DNA from: Azorinus chamasolen | Taxonomy: Eukaryota > Mollusca > Bivalvia > Cardiida > Solecurtidae | Length of the DNA stretch: 64,000 nucleotides | Assembly (NCBI GenBank): GCA_963576725.1 | Contig: OY755241.1 | Coordinates: forward strand, 77,548,701-77,612,700 | Direction of reading: 5' to 3' | In this document: positions 11,481-21,191 of the stretch, one piece after another | Layout: every line of letters starts with the position of its first letter | How positions within the stretch are numbered: the first letter of the stretch is position 1 | Position numbers and translations under genes: made by a program | Notes under the pieces: generated by a model | Told to the model about the DNA's origin: nothing | Databases searched by the model: none | What the model saw: the letters and a program-made list of their open reading frames with translations, nothing else

Positions 11481-12115
11481 AAAATAAATTTCAGTGTGTC
11501 ATATTGACTGAAGTTCCTCTTTCCACACAACTGAAAGTGAACACTTACTGTAGAGCCAACAACATTCAGGTATGGTAGATGTACCATGATCAGACTGAAA
11601 CTTCTGTTCACAAAGTGTAGAATGGCCTGAAAAACAGGAACATGCAGGAGCCCTATAGTAATCAAATTTTCTGTCTGTCTAACCACCTGACCGTCCATCC
11701 GTCAACACCTTTGATGTGATGCAATAACTCAAACAGTACTTCACATATTGGTTTCATATTAAGGGCATATGCTATGTATCATCAGAGGAAGATGCCTATA
11801 GTTTTTGGGTTGAATCAGATCACTATGTCTAGTGTTATCTGCCCTTGATTACAGGGCCCTCTCTGACTCAGTTTTCTAGTATAACCACATATATGTATAG
11901 GAAATATAACCACAAACATCTGAGTACTAGGTATGTGATTTACTTATTTATTCATTTCACATTTCTGTTTGCTCATCATGACATGTTTATACCAAAATGT
12001 TTCAAAGGAAGTTTTGGCCACGACGGAAAGTCTGCCAGAATAAGTGTTTGTCCAAGTCAGACTATATTTAGCAAAGCTTTGGTTACTTGGCAGGAGGTTA
12101 CCTAAAGAGACAATT
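11481..12115. other. Intergenic, no gene seen
   Basis: No exon-like segment with splice sites and a conserved peptide was found. The open frames on both strands look accidental. Confidence 0.4.
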
Positions 12116-12120
12116 ATTAT

Positions 12121-12760
12121 TCCTTGCCCAAAGCGGAGGGATATTGTTTTGGCGTTGTCCATGCGTGCGTGTGTCTGTGCGTCCCCAAGTGATATCTCAG
12201 AAACGTTTTTTTTCATACTTTGTTGTGTAAATATTTAATACCATAATATAATGTGGGCCTGCAAGTATCACTCACAGAGGAGTTATGGCCCATTGTTTGC
12301 CAAAAATGTAACATTTTTGTGTGTTCGGAGCAATTTCTCAAAATTTGTCAGTTTTTAATGAAATTTTGTGTAAATTTTAAGTAGCATAAGGACATGCGGC
12401 TCTACAAGTATCATTCATATTGACACAGGAACACCAAAAGTATGGCCCTTTACTTGCATAAAAATGTAACCATTTTGTCTCTCCAGAGCCATTTCTCAGA
12501 AACTAATTTTCTATGAAACTTTGTGAAAATGTTTAGTAGCATAAGGACATGTGGCTCTGCAAGTACCATGTATATTGACCTTGCCACACTAGAGTTTTGA
12601 CCCTTTGTTTGCGAAAAATGTTACATTTTTGTCTGTCCGGAGCTAATTTTTTTATCTCAGAAACTATTGGGAACTTTTCTATAAATCTTTTTGTAAATGT
12701 TTAGTAGCATAATGGCATGTGACCCTTCAAGTATCATATCATATTGACCTTGGAACTTGA
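12121..12760 (+). mobile_element. Pearl-like composite element, about 150 bp diverged units
   Basis: A head ttgcccaaagcggagggata is followed by a gtgcgtgtgtctgtgcgtcc microsatellite. Then come about four diverged units containing atctcagaaac, gtttagtagcataaggacat and ctgcaagtatca. It resembles the architecture at 10,175-11,480 but with unrelated unit sequence. Confidence 0.65.
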
Positions 12761-12898
12761 TGAGACAGCTCCTACCTGATCTGGGTCTACTCTGTTTGCA
12801 ATGTGGTAAAACTGTGTATATCTGAAGTAAAGCATTAACTTGAATAAATTTTTACAAATTAGAGGATAAGGATGTTTTCTTTCCATTAACTATTTTAG

Positions 12899-13021
12899 TT
12901 CATCAGTGCTGATGTGTATGGACTGTTTGCGGGAGCATTCTGTGACTTTGGTGATAAATTTGAGGTCTCTGACCCCAATGGAGAGGAACCAAAAGAGGCA
13001 ATGATTGCCAACATAACGAAG
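12899..13021 (+). CDS. Ubiquitin-activating enzyme E1-like, exon a (partial gene)
   Basis: The acceptor aactattttag and donor AAG|gtaaca bound 41 codons in phase 0. The peptide starts FISADVYGLFAGAFCDFGDK and continues with SDPNGEEP. In E1 enzymes (UBA1, UBA6) this is the end of the inactive adenylation domain running into the first catalytic cysteine half-domain, where the family has A-D-x-x-G-L-F-x-x-x-F-C-D-F-G and D-x-N-G-E-x-P. E1 activates ubiquitin with ATP and passes it to E2 enzymes. No exons for the roughly 200 preceding residues were found between 7,312 and here. Confidence 0.8.
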
Positions 13022-13190
13022 GTAACAAGTGTGAACATACTGTCCATATTCAATATTGAATGTTTAATATACCATGTTGCTAGCATGCAGCTGGTACAGA
13101 AGCACACTCATGCCCCTTCACTTGCTGGAAAAATAATCCAGAGGACAAAATAAGATGCATAAAATTAAAACATTTTCAAGAATAGCTCCT

Positions 13191-13306
13191 TTATTTCTCC
13201 ACCAAACCCTGTGTTGCGACCACTTTTTAGAATCTTTTTTTCAAGACCATTCTTAAGAGTTACAACATAGCATTTATACAACATAGAGTTTGGTGGAGAA
13301 ATGGCG
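13191..13306. repeat. Short inverted-repeat element
   Basis: atttctccaccaaa near 13,191 is mirrored by tttggtggagaaat near 13,292. It lies in an intron of the E1-like fragment. Confidence 0.4.
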
Positions 13307-13488
13307 ATTGTAGTATTTGAATATGTATCTTTATCTATTGTTCTGCTAATCACATTTGACTTTTCTTAAATTGTGAAAGGATTGGATCTTGTTGTTTAAA
13401 AATTGAAGTGCTCCTAAATGTAACATTTTATGTACTTGCTGATGTTTGTTTATGCTCCTGGAAAGACTGAAACATGAAATATCTCTTA

Positions 13489-13992
13489 TCCCTTTATTCC
13501 ATAAATATGCCTCTCTACCCCCTTGCAACAGAGTAGACCCAGAAGCCTTCTGTTTAGGGTCAACTCTGTTTGCTTATTAAATTATATAGATATGATTCTT
13601 AAGATTCTGCTTTGGCCAAAGATTCCTGTGGTCATGTGTATCTTAACCCTTCGCTTGCTATTCATGTCAATATACCTACCTGTAAATAGTGAAGACCCAG
13701 ATGAGACAGCTCCTGCAGGGTCTGCACTATTTACAAGTTGATTGTGGAACCAGTGCACTCTACAGCAGTGATTGCACAGCGAAATACTTGTACACAGTGA
13801 AGATATATGTAATGATACAACAGGGCATGGGTAAAGAAGGAGATATGTATTTTAAAATTCAGCAAGCGAAGGGTTAAGATTCTGTTTTGGCCAAAAATTC
13901 CTGTGGTCATGTGTATCTTAAAAATTAATCTGTTTAATATTCATCATGTCATTATTTCTTACATGAATATTCATGGAGTAAAAGGTTAATCA
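13489..13992 (-). mobile_element. Family A MITE split by a family D MITE
   Basis: The left part (13,489-13,646) has tccctttattccataaatatgcc and gaagccttctgtttagg. The right part (13,874-13,992) ends catggagtaaaaggttaat. Family D copy 1 sits between them, with a 48 bp duplication of host MITE sequence on either side. Confidence 0.7.
13643..13877 (+). mobile_element. Family D TTAA MITE, copy 1
   Basis: It begins TTAACCCTTCGCTTGCTA and ends AGCAAGCGAAGGGTTAA. Inside are tgtaaatagtgaagaccc and its near-mirror agggtctgcactatttac. Flanking 13,599-13,646 and 13,874-13,921 are 48 bp direct repeats that each start and end with TTAA. Confidence 0.85.
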
Positions 13993-14129
13993 TTTTGTCT
14001 GCAGAGTATTTGGATAAAGTCTTGAGTACCAACTTTATATAATTATTGAGATATCAAATAAACTTTATAACAGAATGTGCTGAAATTGTGACATATTTTG
14101 TAGTTTGTCTTTATAGAATCAGATGATAG

Positions 14130-14383
14130 ATAACCCTTTCCCTGTTCTATATTTAGTCCAATTTCAGTGCCTACTGAATATTCATTGACACAATAGTTAT
14201 ATTGAAATATGGAAGGTGTAACATTGTAGCTGTTTTAGAAACTAAAGAAACAGATTCGTCAAATTCCACTAGCAAACAGAGTAGACCAAGATCAGATCAG
14301 ACGGCTACTAGAGGAGCCATCTGATCAGGGTCTACTCTGTTTGCAAATGTGTGAAGACACATTTATATGAAGGAAAGGGTTAA
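14130..14383 (+). mobile_element. Family A MITE ('ccctgttctat' subtype)
   Basis: It begins taaccctttccctgttctat and ends aggaaagggttaa. The hairpin centre is agacggctactagaggagcc. This subtype recurs at 17,628, 32,211 and 36,178. Confidence 0.8.
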
Positions 14384-14469
14384 TAAACAATACATTTCTC
14401 TTCAGCTATCATAGAAGTTTATAAACAATAATCCTTGTATAAATTAATTATTACTGATCTATCTAACAG

Positions 14470-14593
14470 GCCAATCCTGGTGTCGTTACCTGCCTGGACA
14501 ACAAGATGCATGGCTTTGAGTCAGATGACACAGTCACTTTCAAAGAGGTTCAGGGTATGGAGACATTGAATGGACGGCAGTGTACAATTAAAG
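14470..14593 (+). CDS. E1-like, exon b
   Basis: The acceptor atctaacag and donor AAAG|gtatag bound 41 codons plus one base, which follow exon a in frame. The peptide [20 protein letters not shown] then [15 protein letters not shown] matches the first catalytic cysteine half-domain of E1 (family pattern [19 protein letters not shown] and F-x-E-V-x-G-M-x-x-L-N). This subdomain is characteristic of UBA1/UBA6-type E1s. Confidence 0.85.
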
Positions 14594-15078
14594 GTATAGC
14601 CAATCAGTAATTTTTGAGACTAACTTCTTTAGTCTTAACAATTACCTCATATACATATACCCGGTATGCATCTTTTAATGCCTTTTCAAACAATGTAGAC
14701 CCAGGATCTATAGGAGCCATCAGATCAGGGTCTGCTCTGTAAACGGAATGGTATAAGGAACCTTTATTATATCATGCATATTTGAAGTGTTATGGCCCTT
14801 TAGAGAGAAAAATCGGCCCCCTCTTGCAATATCCTGTTAATATCCTAGCCTGTAATGTGAAGAACTATTTTCAGTTATTAAGTAAAACTGGATTACTGGC
14901 AATTTGGATAGTCAGTTTGGATTGGCAATCAGTTATGTTTTTGAAAATTCATTTGCAAAATAAATCAGTGGTCAGTATTTGAAAAGATGGTCATTTTGTA
15001 TGGCTAAATTGTACCCAGTTATTGTGTTGAAGGTTTTGTAGCTAGTATGATTTGCCAATTGTTATAAAGAATAAGTCA

Positions 15079-15514
15079 TTAACCCTTTAATTAATAGATA
15101 TTCATGTATAGCATCTTAAATATTAATTAGATGACTTTTTATAATTGCATGTGAACACAGGATATTTTGACTATGGCAGAAACTGTAGAATCAAATCTGT
15201 ATTATTTGTTAGGAAACAGAACAGACCCTGATCAGACGGGAGCTGTCTGATCAGGTTATACAGTAAAACCTCTCTATAATGACCACTACATTGTGTTAAC
15301 TAGTTGGTATTTAGAGCAGGTGGCTGCTTAAGGCAAGGTGAAAGTAGAACAGAACGCTCCCATAGGAGCGTTCTGTTTTACTTTCACCTTGCTTTAAGCA
15401 GCCACCTGCCTTTAACACAAACTAATTGATGTAATTTATTGGGTATTATAGAGAGGTTTTACTGTACTCTGTTTGCAAAGGTGTTAAAAGGTGTGAATAT
15501 GTGGAGTAAGGGTT
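15079..15514 (+). mobile_element. Family A MITE carrying a nested family C MITE
   Basis: The outer element begins cattaaccctttaattaatag and ends gtggagtaagggtttac. Family C is inserted within its hairpin right arm. Confidence 0.75.
15259..15466 (+). mobile_element. Family C MITE with TACAGTAAAACC ends
   Basis: The ends are tacagtaaaacctctctata and its mirror tatagagaggttttactgta. The centre is a hairpin, acagaacgctcccataggag and the complement. TA at both ends suggests a Tc1/mariner/pogo-type parent (inference). Other copies lie at 18,139, 31,838 and 36,528, with partial ones at 20,205 and 57,149. Confidence 0.85.
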
Positions 15515-15764
15515 TACTAGTCAAGATTTAACAATACTTTTACATGGTTTGATTCTATCAGAAAAGCTATAATCTTCTCCCTAACAGATAATATTGACAT
15601 CTAAATGCTTTGCTCTGATTTTGTTTTTTCAACGGTAATTAGCCGAAGGTAGGTGGTGCTGCCTGGGTGTTCTTCTGTGCATGGAACAATGCAATTTGTT
15701 CTGTGCATGGAAAAAATCTCTAATCTTCCTCCATCTGTAATTATCTGGATGTCCTGAAATGCTC

Positions 15765-15993
15765 TTAACTTATTCCCTCATATTGACACCTTTTGATGCT
15801 TTTGTAGAAGACACTTTTTGAAACCATTCTGATAAATAGAGCATTTGCTCAATAGGAGCAAATGCTGTATTTATGATAATGGTTTCAAAGCTACATAATT
15901 CTAAAACTTTCCTTTTTCTAGTAAATGCTCCTTTTCGGTACATTCATTCAAAGAGGTTGGATCTAAGAATAGTCTATGAGGGAATGGGTTTAA
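15765..15993 (+). mobile_element. Family B TTAA MITE, copy 1
   Basis: Family B is defined by gataaatagagcatttgctc, a central gagcaaatgct mirror, and subterminal ctccttttcggtacatt. This copy runs from cttaacttattccctcat to gagggaatgggtttaa. Confidence 0.8.
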
Positions 15994-16063
15994 GCGATAA
16001 AAGCGATATAAAACCTAAAACAAACAATCAGTGGTAATTTGCTATATATTTCATTTCTTTCAG

Positions 16064-16170
16064 TGCTGTCTCCATATGCCTTTAGTATTTGTGACACAAG
16101 TGGGGAAGAGTTTGGAAATTATGAGAATGGTGGCATTGTTTCTCAAGTGAAGATTGGCAAGGCTTTGCAA
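16064..16170 (+). CDS. E1-like, exon c
   Basis: The acceptor atttctttcag joins exon b in phase 1. The peptide [20 protein letters not shown] then [16 protein letters not shown] matches the E1 stretch V-x-x-P-Y-x-F-x-I-x-D-T and G-G-I-V-x-Q-V-K. I place the donor at CAA|gtttgt (16,171) because that gives phase 0 into the next exon. The stronger-looking TTT|gtaagt four bases later would create a stop at the junction. Confidence 0.75.
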
Positions 16171-16221
16171 GTTTGTAAGTATTAAACATTTGGTTTATTT
16201 ACATGAAGGTTTAAAGGTCAT

Positions 16222-16396
16222 TAACCAGTTACAGATACGTCTTTCAATGCTTTTGCAAACAGAGTAGACCCAGATCAGATGGCTCCTGAAATATTATGTC
16301 TGATTCTACAGTTTCTCTCATGATTAACAATTCTGATGTTCAAAGTGCCATTATGAAATATTATTTATTAATATTCATGATGTCAGTATTTCTTAA
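16222..16396 (-). mobile_element. Partial family A MITE
   Basis: It has gcaaacagagtagacccaga and then jumps to tctgattctacagtttctc; the right hairpin arm is deleted. Confidence 0.6.
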
Positions 16397-16622
16397 CCCT
16401 TTCCTCCATAAATACGCCTTTCTACGCCTCTGTAAAAATCACCTATTGAAACCATTGTGATAAATAGAGCATTTGCTCCTATAGGAGCAAATGCTCTATT
16501 TATCACAATGGTTTCAAACTACAAAATTCTAAAAAATTTCCTTTCTCTAGTTAATGCTCCTTTTCGGTAGATTTATTCAAAGAGGTTGGATCTAAAAATA
16601 GCCTATGAGGGAATTGCTTTAA
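16393..16622 (+). mobile_element. Family B MITE, copy 2 (best preserved)
   Basis: TTAACCCTTTCCTCCATAAA to gagggaattgctttaa. The arms attgtgataaatagagcatt and aatgctctatttatcacaat are perfectly complementary around ctcctataggag. Confidence 0.85.
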
Positions 16623-16734
16623 AATTCATGGAGTAAGGGATTAAAGCCATTGACTCTCAGTTATAGAGAGGCATATCTTCTGGTAAAGTATAACTTTGTT
16701 AAATAGATTATGAATAACAATAATTCTGGATCAT

Positions 16735-17134
16735 TAACCCTTTACCTGCATAGATATGCCTTTAATGCCTTTGCAAACAGAGTAGAGCTAGATTACATGA
16801 GCCGTCTGATCAGGGTCTGCTCTGTATGCTTATAGAATTACATTGATCTGATTCCACAGTTTTTGCCATAGGTTGAAAACTCCTGTGTTCATGATGACAT
16901 TTTACCCTTTCCTCCATAAATACGCCTTTCTATGCCTCTGTAATAATCACTTCTTGAAACCATGGTGATAAGAAATTTTATCACAATGGTTTCAATACTT
17001 CACAATTCTAACATTTTCCTTTTCTCTAGTAAATGCTCCTTTTCGGTACATTCTTTCAAAGAGGTTGGGTCTAAAAATAGCCTATGGAGGAATGGGTTAA
17101 TATTCCTTACATGAATATCCATATGGTGAAGGGT
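16735..17134 (-). mobile_element. Family A MITE with nested family B copy 3 (16,901-17,100)
   Basis: The outer copy starts attaaccctttacctgcat and ends atatggtgaagggttaa. The inner B copy runs ttacccttt...aatgggttaa and has lost its hairpin centre. Confidence 0.75.
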
Positions 17135-17391
17135 TAACCCTTTACCCAATAGCCTGTTTCTAGTTTTGAAGACATGTGCCCACTTAAAGCAGGTTGAAAG
17201 TAAAGCAGAATGCGCCTTAAGGCACATTCTGCTTTACTTTCAGCCTGCTTTAATCTACCACCTACTAGGATATAGAAAATATTTATTATGCAATATGTTC
17301 ATGACTGTATGAATTTGAACTATTTTCTTCAGCGGAGGAATAAATCAAACACGCGAAAAGCCGCTTCTATCAGGTAAAGGGTTAAATGTAA
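17127..17391 (+). mobile_element. TTAA MITE with 'gcaggttgaaagtaaagcag' hairpin
   Basis: It begins ttaaccctttacccaatagc and ends aggtaaagggttaa. The centre hairpin agcagaatgcgccttaaggc resembles that of family C, so this looks like a TTAA element with a C-type core. Confidence 0.65.
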
Positions 17392-17501
17392 CACCCTAGT
17401 GATACGATATGGCTGCATGGTTAAATGTAACACCCTAGTGATACGATATGGCTGCATGGTTAAATGTAACACCCTAGTGATACGATATGGCTGCATGGTT
17501 A
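17385..17501 (+). repeat. Three tandem copies of a 39 bp unit
   Basis: The unit starts ggttaaatgtaacaccctag and includes gatacgatatggctgcat. The three copies are identical. Confidence 0.9.
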
Positions 17502-17627
17502 TTGATGTCGGATCAGTTTTAGGTTATGGATTTAGTGACACATTGACGGTACTCAAATTACTCTAAGTATTCAGTCATTCAGTCTCACCTCTCCACCTGT
17601 TTGTAAAGCTGAATTATTTTGATAACT

Positions 17628-17870
17628 TTAACCCTTTCCCTGTTCTATGTTTATTCCAAATTTCAATACCTACTGAATATTCATGGACAAAATAATTATA
17701 AAGAAATATGGAAAGTGGAACTCTGTAGCCATTTGGAAACTAAAGGAACAGATATATGAAATTAAGTTAGCAAAAAGAACAGACCCTGATCAGACTAGTC
17801 CTATAGGAGCCATCTGATGAGGGTCTACTCTGTTTGCAAATGTGTGAAAATTGAGATAGAAGTGGATAAA
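17628..17870 (+). mobile_element. Family A MITE ('ccctgttctat' subtype)
   Basis: aaccctttccctgttctatg at the left, and the hairpin centre agactagtcctataggagcc. The right end is worn (gtgtgaaaattgagatag). Confidence 0.7.
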
Positions 17871-17908
17871 ATGCACAAATGTCATGTCGGTTTGTTTTCA
17901 ATTGGCAG

Positions 17909-17971
17909 GAAAGCTTGGAAACTCAGCTTGGAAAGCCAGAAATACTGATTGCAGACTTCAGCAAATTTGAG
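17909..17971 (+). CDS. E1-like, exon d
   Basis: The acceptor aattggcag and donor GAG|gtaggt bound 21 codons in phase 0. The peptide is ESLETQLGKPEILIADFSKF and a final E. UBA6 has S-L-E-x-Q-L...D-F-S-x-P-E at this place, following the first catalytic cysteine half-domain. This exon is one reason I favour UBA6 over UBA1. Confidence 0.75.
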
Positions 17972-18138
17972 GTAGGTTTATGTTTTATATATGTCATATT
18001 TTTTAATGAAAAGATTCCATGTACAAGTTGTTAGTAAAAAATGTCAGTATCTTTACAGCCAAACAATTCAATCTCACATCACTTGTTTGCCTTGATATTA
18101 AAAGATAAAGGCCAAATTGATGTCTTGACTCTTTCAAA

Positions 18139-18336
18139 TACAGTAAAACCCTGCTAATGCGACCACCTAAAAGAGGTATAACTCTGGGTGCTAGATGCAT
18201 GTGGTAGCTTAATGCAGGACAAAAGTAATGCAGAGGAGCTTTCTGCATTACTTTTGCCCTGCATTAAGTAATCACCTGCTTATAAAGACACCCATGTTTA
18301 TTTATTAAGTGGTCGCATTAGTGGGGTTCTACTGTA
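18139..18336 (+). mobile_element. Family C MITE ('gcgaccacct' subtype)
   Basis: tacagtaaaaccctgctaat at the left and gtggggttctactgta at the right. The hairpin is gcattacttttgccctgcat with its mirror. Confidence 0.8.
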
Positions 18337-18538
18337 TTTGAAAAATTGGAGCTCTTCCTAACAGGTGAATAGTGTTTGTTTTCAATCAATAATTTCTCAG
18401 CCAAACCCCATCTAAAATGAGTATGTTTGAGGTAGGGTCCAGATGAGACATGAAGTTTTACAGCCTCTTACCCGGATCTAAACTGTTTTCACCCAAACTA
18501 TGAAAAGTCAGTTTAAAGAAGTTTTGCATTATTTGTAG

Positions 18539-18615
18539 GTGCCTATCAGTGCTCATGCAGGGATGGTGGCAATACACAAGTTTCAGGAAAAGAATGGAAG
18601 ATTACCAAATGTGTG
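18539..18615 (+). CDS. E1-like, exon e
   Basis: The acceptor ttatttgtag and donor TG|gtgagt bound VPISAHAGMVAIHKFQEKNG then RLPNV. This matches UBA6 (P-L-x-x-H-x-x-M-x-A-x-x-x-F-Q-E-K-x-x-R-x-P-N-V), the four-helix region after the cysteine half-domain. It leaves in phase 2 and joins exon f in frame. Confidence 0.8.
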
Positions 18616-18647
18616 GTGAGTAGAGTGTAAAACACCAAACCGGCCTT

Positions 18648-18897
18648 TTAACACTTCACTTGCTGAATTTTAAAATATATTCCCCCTTCTTTACCCATGC
18701 CCTGTTGTATAATTACATATATCTTCACTGTGTGTAAGTATTGCGCTGTGCAATCACTGCTGTGGAGTGCACTGGTTGCACAATCAACTTGTAAATAGTG
18801 CAGACCCTGATGAGACAGCTCCTGCAGGAGCTGTCTCATCTGGGTCTTCACTATTTACAGGTAGGTATATTGACGTGATTAGCCAGCGAAGGGTTAA
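18648..18897 (-). mobile_element. Family D TTAA MITE, copy 2
   Basis: ttaacacttcacttgctgaa to ccagcgaagggttaa. The palindrome gagacagctcctgcaggagc lies at the centre. The right-hand TTAA is shared with the next family A MITE. Confidence 0.8.
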
Positions 18898-19145
18898 CAC
18901 TTTCCCTCCCTTTCAAACAGAGTAGACCCAGATCAGATAACTCCTATAGGAGCTGTCTGATCAGGGTCTACTCTGTTTGCTTTTGACATTATATACATTT
19001 TGTAGATCTGATTCTACAGTTTTGGCTAAAGCAATAGGCCTAGGGAAAAAACATTCCCTTGAAAAGTTTACACCTTACAAATCCATCTAATAAATATTCA
19101 TGATGCCATTATTTCTTACAAGAATATTGAACAGGGAAAGGCTTA
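18894..19145 (-). mobile_element. Family A MITE abutting family D
   Basis: ttaacactttccctcccttt to gaacagggaaaggctta, with a well preserved core (caaacagagtagacccagat and mirror). Confidence 0.75.
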
Positions 19146-19270
19146 TTTTCAAAAAGTTAAAAGTTAAAACACAGCAGCTAATCCAGGTCTATACTGTTTT
19201 CAAAACTTGTTTTCAAAATTTGATAATGACCGATTTGCACCAGCTAATTATGATATGGCTTTGTCTTCAG

Positions 19271-19341
19271 TTGTGATACCGATGCTGCTGAAGTGTTGTC
19301 TGTCCTGGGTGAACTGAAATCAAAGGGAATGTTTGCTAATT
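19271..19341 (+). CDS. E1-like, exon f
   Basis: The acceptor ttgtcttcag and donor T|gtgagt bound CCDTDAAEVLSVLGELKSKG then MFAN. It corresponds to the poorly conserved helix of UBA6 (S-E-E-L-L-x-L). It leaves in phase 1, whereas exon g reads in phase 0, so a direct join would make a TAG codon. Confidence 0.6.
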
Positions 19342-19530
19342 GTGAGTTGAACTTTATGTTCGGTATTGTACAATTTGTGTTTTCCAGTGAAAACGGTCGA
19401 CTAGTTATAGTATGTGCGTAAACAATCACTTTCCAATGAATAATTGGTAGTGTGACTAAGGTACTGAAACCAAAACGTCATATTTGATCAATTTATGTAA
19501 AGCACTATTTGATGTTGTAATGAGAACTGG

Positions 19531-19681
19531 GTCCATGCTTATAAAGCTTTTAGTTGAGTCTGAGTTTCGTTCTCAAGCTTTTGATTGGTCAGATTTGAGT
19601 TCTCAAGCTTTTGATTGGACCAATCAAAAGCTTGAGAACGTACTCAGACTCAACGAAAAGTTTTATAAGCATGGACCCTGA
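19531..19681. mobile_element. Palindromic MITE family G, copy 1
   Basis: gggtccatgcttataaagct at the left is mirrored by ttttataagcatggaccctg at the right. The inner arms are ctcaagcttttgattgg. A second copy is at 63,063-63,243. Confidence 0.8.
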
Positions 19682-20127
19682 TATTATTTAATAAGAGAAA
19701 GAATCACTGGATTTGAAATGGATGACCCATTGTTTCTAGTCTATGGGTTAGCTGTAGGTAAGGGAGACAATTTTACAAATACATGTACAAGCAAAAGGGC
19801 TCTTTATCTGGGAAGGGGTTAAGAAAGGAGACATTCTATTAATTTACCCGCAACCCAGTTGTTTAGCTCGTAATTTACAATATGACTGTTTGTATTTGAA
19901 TTTTTATTAACAATTTCAACTCACAAGCACGTTGTCTGCAAAACTTTGGATGCCTGCCTCAGTTCTTAAAGTACAGATAAAGTCTGTTTCTTTTCAAAAT
20001 CACAAAGTATCAAATAGTTTGGATCGTGGTGAGACGCAGACTAGTACAGTTTTTTGTCTGGGTCTGCGCTATTTGCTAGGGTTATCATGTATTCTGTCGT
20101 GGCGTGTAAAATGTTGATACATTTTAA

Positions 20128-20371
20128 TGCTTTACTCCATAAATACGCTTTATACCCCTTTGCAGACAGATTAGACCCTGATCAGACAATTACTCCTAGA
20201 GGAGCTTTCTGCATTACTTTTGCCCTGCATCAAGCAACCACCTGCTTATAAAGACAACCATGTGTATTTATTAAGTGGTCGCATTAGAGGGGTTTTACTG
20301 TATCTACTAAATATTTATGATACATGTATCATTATTTTTATAGAATAAATATGCATGGCTTAAAGGGTTAA
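20128..20371 (-). mobile_element. Family A MITE with a truncated family C insertion
   Basis: atgctttactccataaatac opens the element. After ttactcctagaggagctttc the sequence switches to a C-type right half (ctgcattacttttgccctgc...ggggttttactgta, to about 20,301) and then resumes with A (taaatatttatgat...taaagggttaa). The switch occurs at the shared gag|gagc centre and may be a recombination between hairpins. Confidence 0.65.
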
Positions 20372-20397
20372 TATCTTTATATTTCTACCTGTTCCAG

Positions 20398-20544
20398 AGT
20401 GGTGATATATCAGATGACATGGTCAAGTTGCTGTCCTACACATGTAGGGGCTGTTTTGTGCCCCTTTGTGCAGCCATGGGAGGGATTGTGGCACAGGAAG
20501 GGATCAAAGCTATCACTGGAAAGTTTACGCCCTTGAACCAATGG
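20398..20544 (+). CDS. E1-like, exon g (last visible E1 exon)
   Basis: The acceptor acctgttccag and donor TGG|gtaaga bound 49 codons: SGDISDDMVKLLSYTCRGCF then VPLCAAMGGIVAQEGIKAIT and GKFTPLNQW. This is the highly conserved E1 segment P-L-x-A-x-x-G-G-x-x-A-Q-E-x-x-K-x-x-x-G-K-F-x-P-x-x-Q-W, next to the start of the active adenylation domain. That domain, the catalytic cysteine and the C-terminal ubiquitin-fold domain are not found anywhere downstream in the window. The gene is therefore either a truncated duplicate, or its remaining exons lie elsewhere. Confidence 0.8.
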
Positions 20545-21183
20545 GTAAGAACATTACTCATGATGTTTGAATTACATAGTATAGCCATAGGCCCAGATCA
20601 GATGTCTTAATTAAAATATTTCAAAAACGGATCCTTTATAACTTCATCAAACCGTATGTTATGACCACAGGGGTCTGGACTGCTTCGTGGGGGTCTACAT
20701 GCACTATATAATAACAAGGGTTCCAACTAGCAGAACGGACATCCGTGTACCACAAGTACAAATATGAATGTAACTCTTGCAATTTCAATGATAATTTTGT
20801 AATTCTTTAGGCTATTGAAAGGCAATATATTTTACTATCAAATAAATATAATCTTCTCACGGTGACTTGCGCGCAATTATCAACCCAACAACGATTTTCT
20901 CAAAATTTCACGTGTTTTCTGGGTCATTGACAAACGTTCGTTCACCCTGGTTTCACTATATCACAGCCATAACCTGGCGATTTTTAGTTCAAAAGATGGC
21001 GTGGTTCAATAAAACAACCCAAATATATCACCAATCTCCATTTGTTTTGTCCTCTAAATAAGTAAGCAACTAGCAACAGCGGCCTTTCTGTCTGTCGTTA
21101 TGTTTCAATTTGGATGCTGCCATTTGCAACAATTTGAATGGAGCCATTTCATTGGATGAGCGAAGGAAAAGTTGGGAAATCCG

Positions 21184-21191
21184 TGACGTCA
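21184..21191. promoter_or_regulatory. Perfect CRE (TGACGTCA)
   Basis: The palindromic cAMP-response element TGACGTCA occurs in ccgtgacgtcatg, about 830 bp upstream of a possible first coding exon. CREB/ATF binding is established for this octamer; use here is inference. Confidence 0.4.

Noticed and set aside
11276..11698. 140-codon minus-strand ORF
   Set aside because: Half of it is the 157 bp repeat read backwards; no domain.
13523..13877. ORFs MQQSRPRS... and MKTQMRQLLQ... repeated at 18,648, 54,549 and 62,058
   Set aside because: They recur only because family D MITEs recur; they are translations of a non-coding hairpin element.
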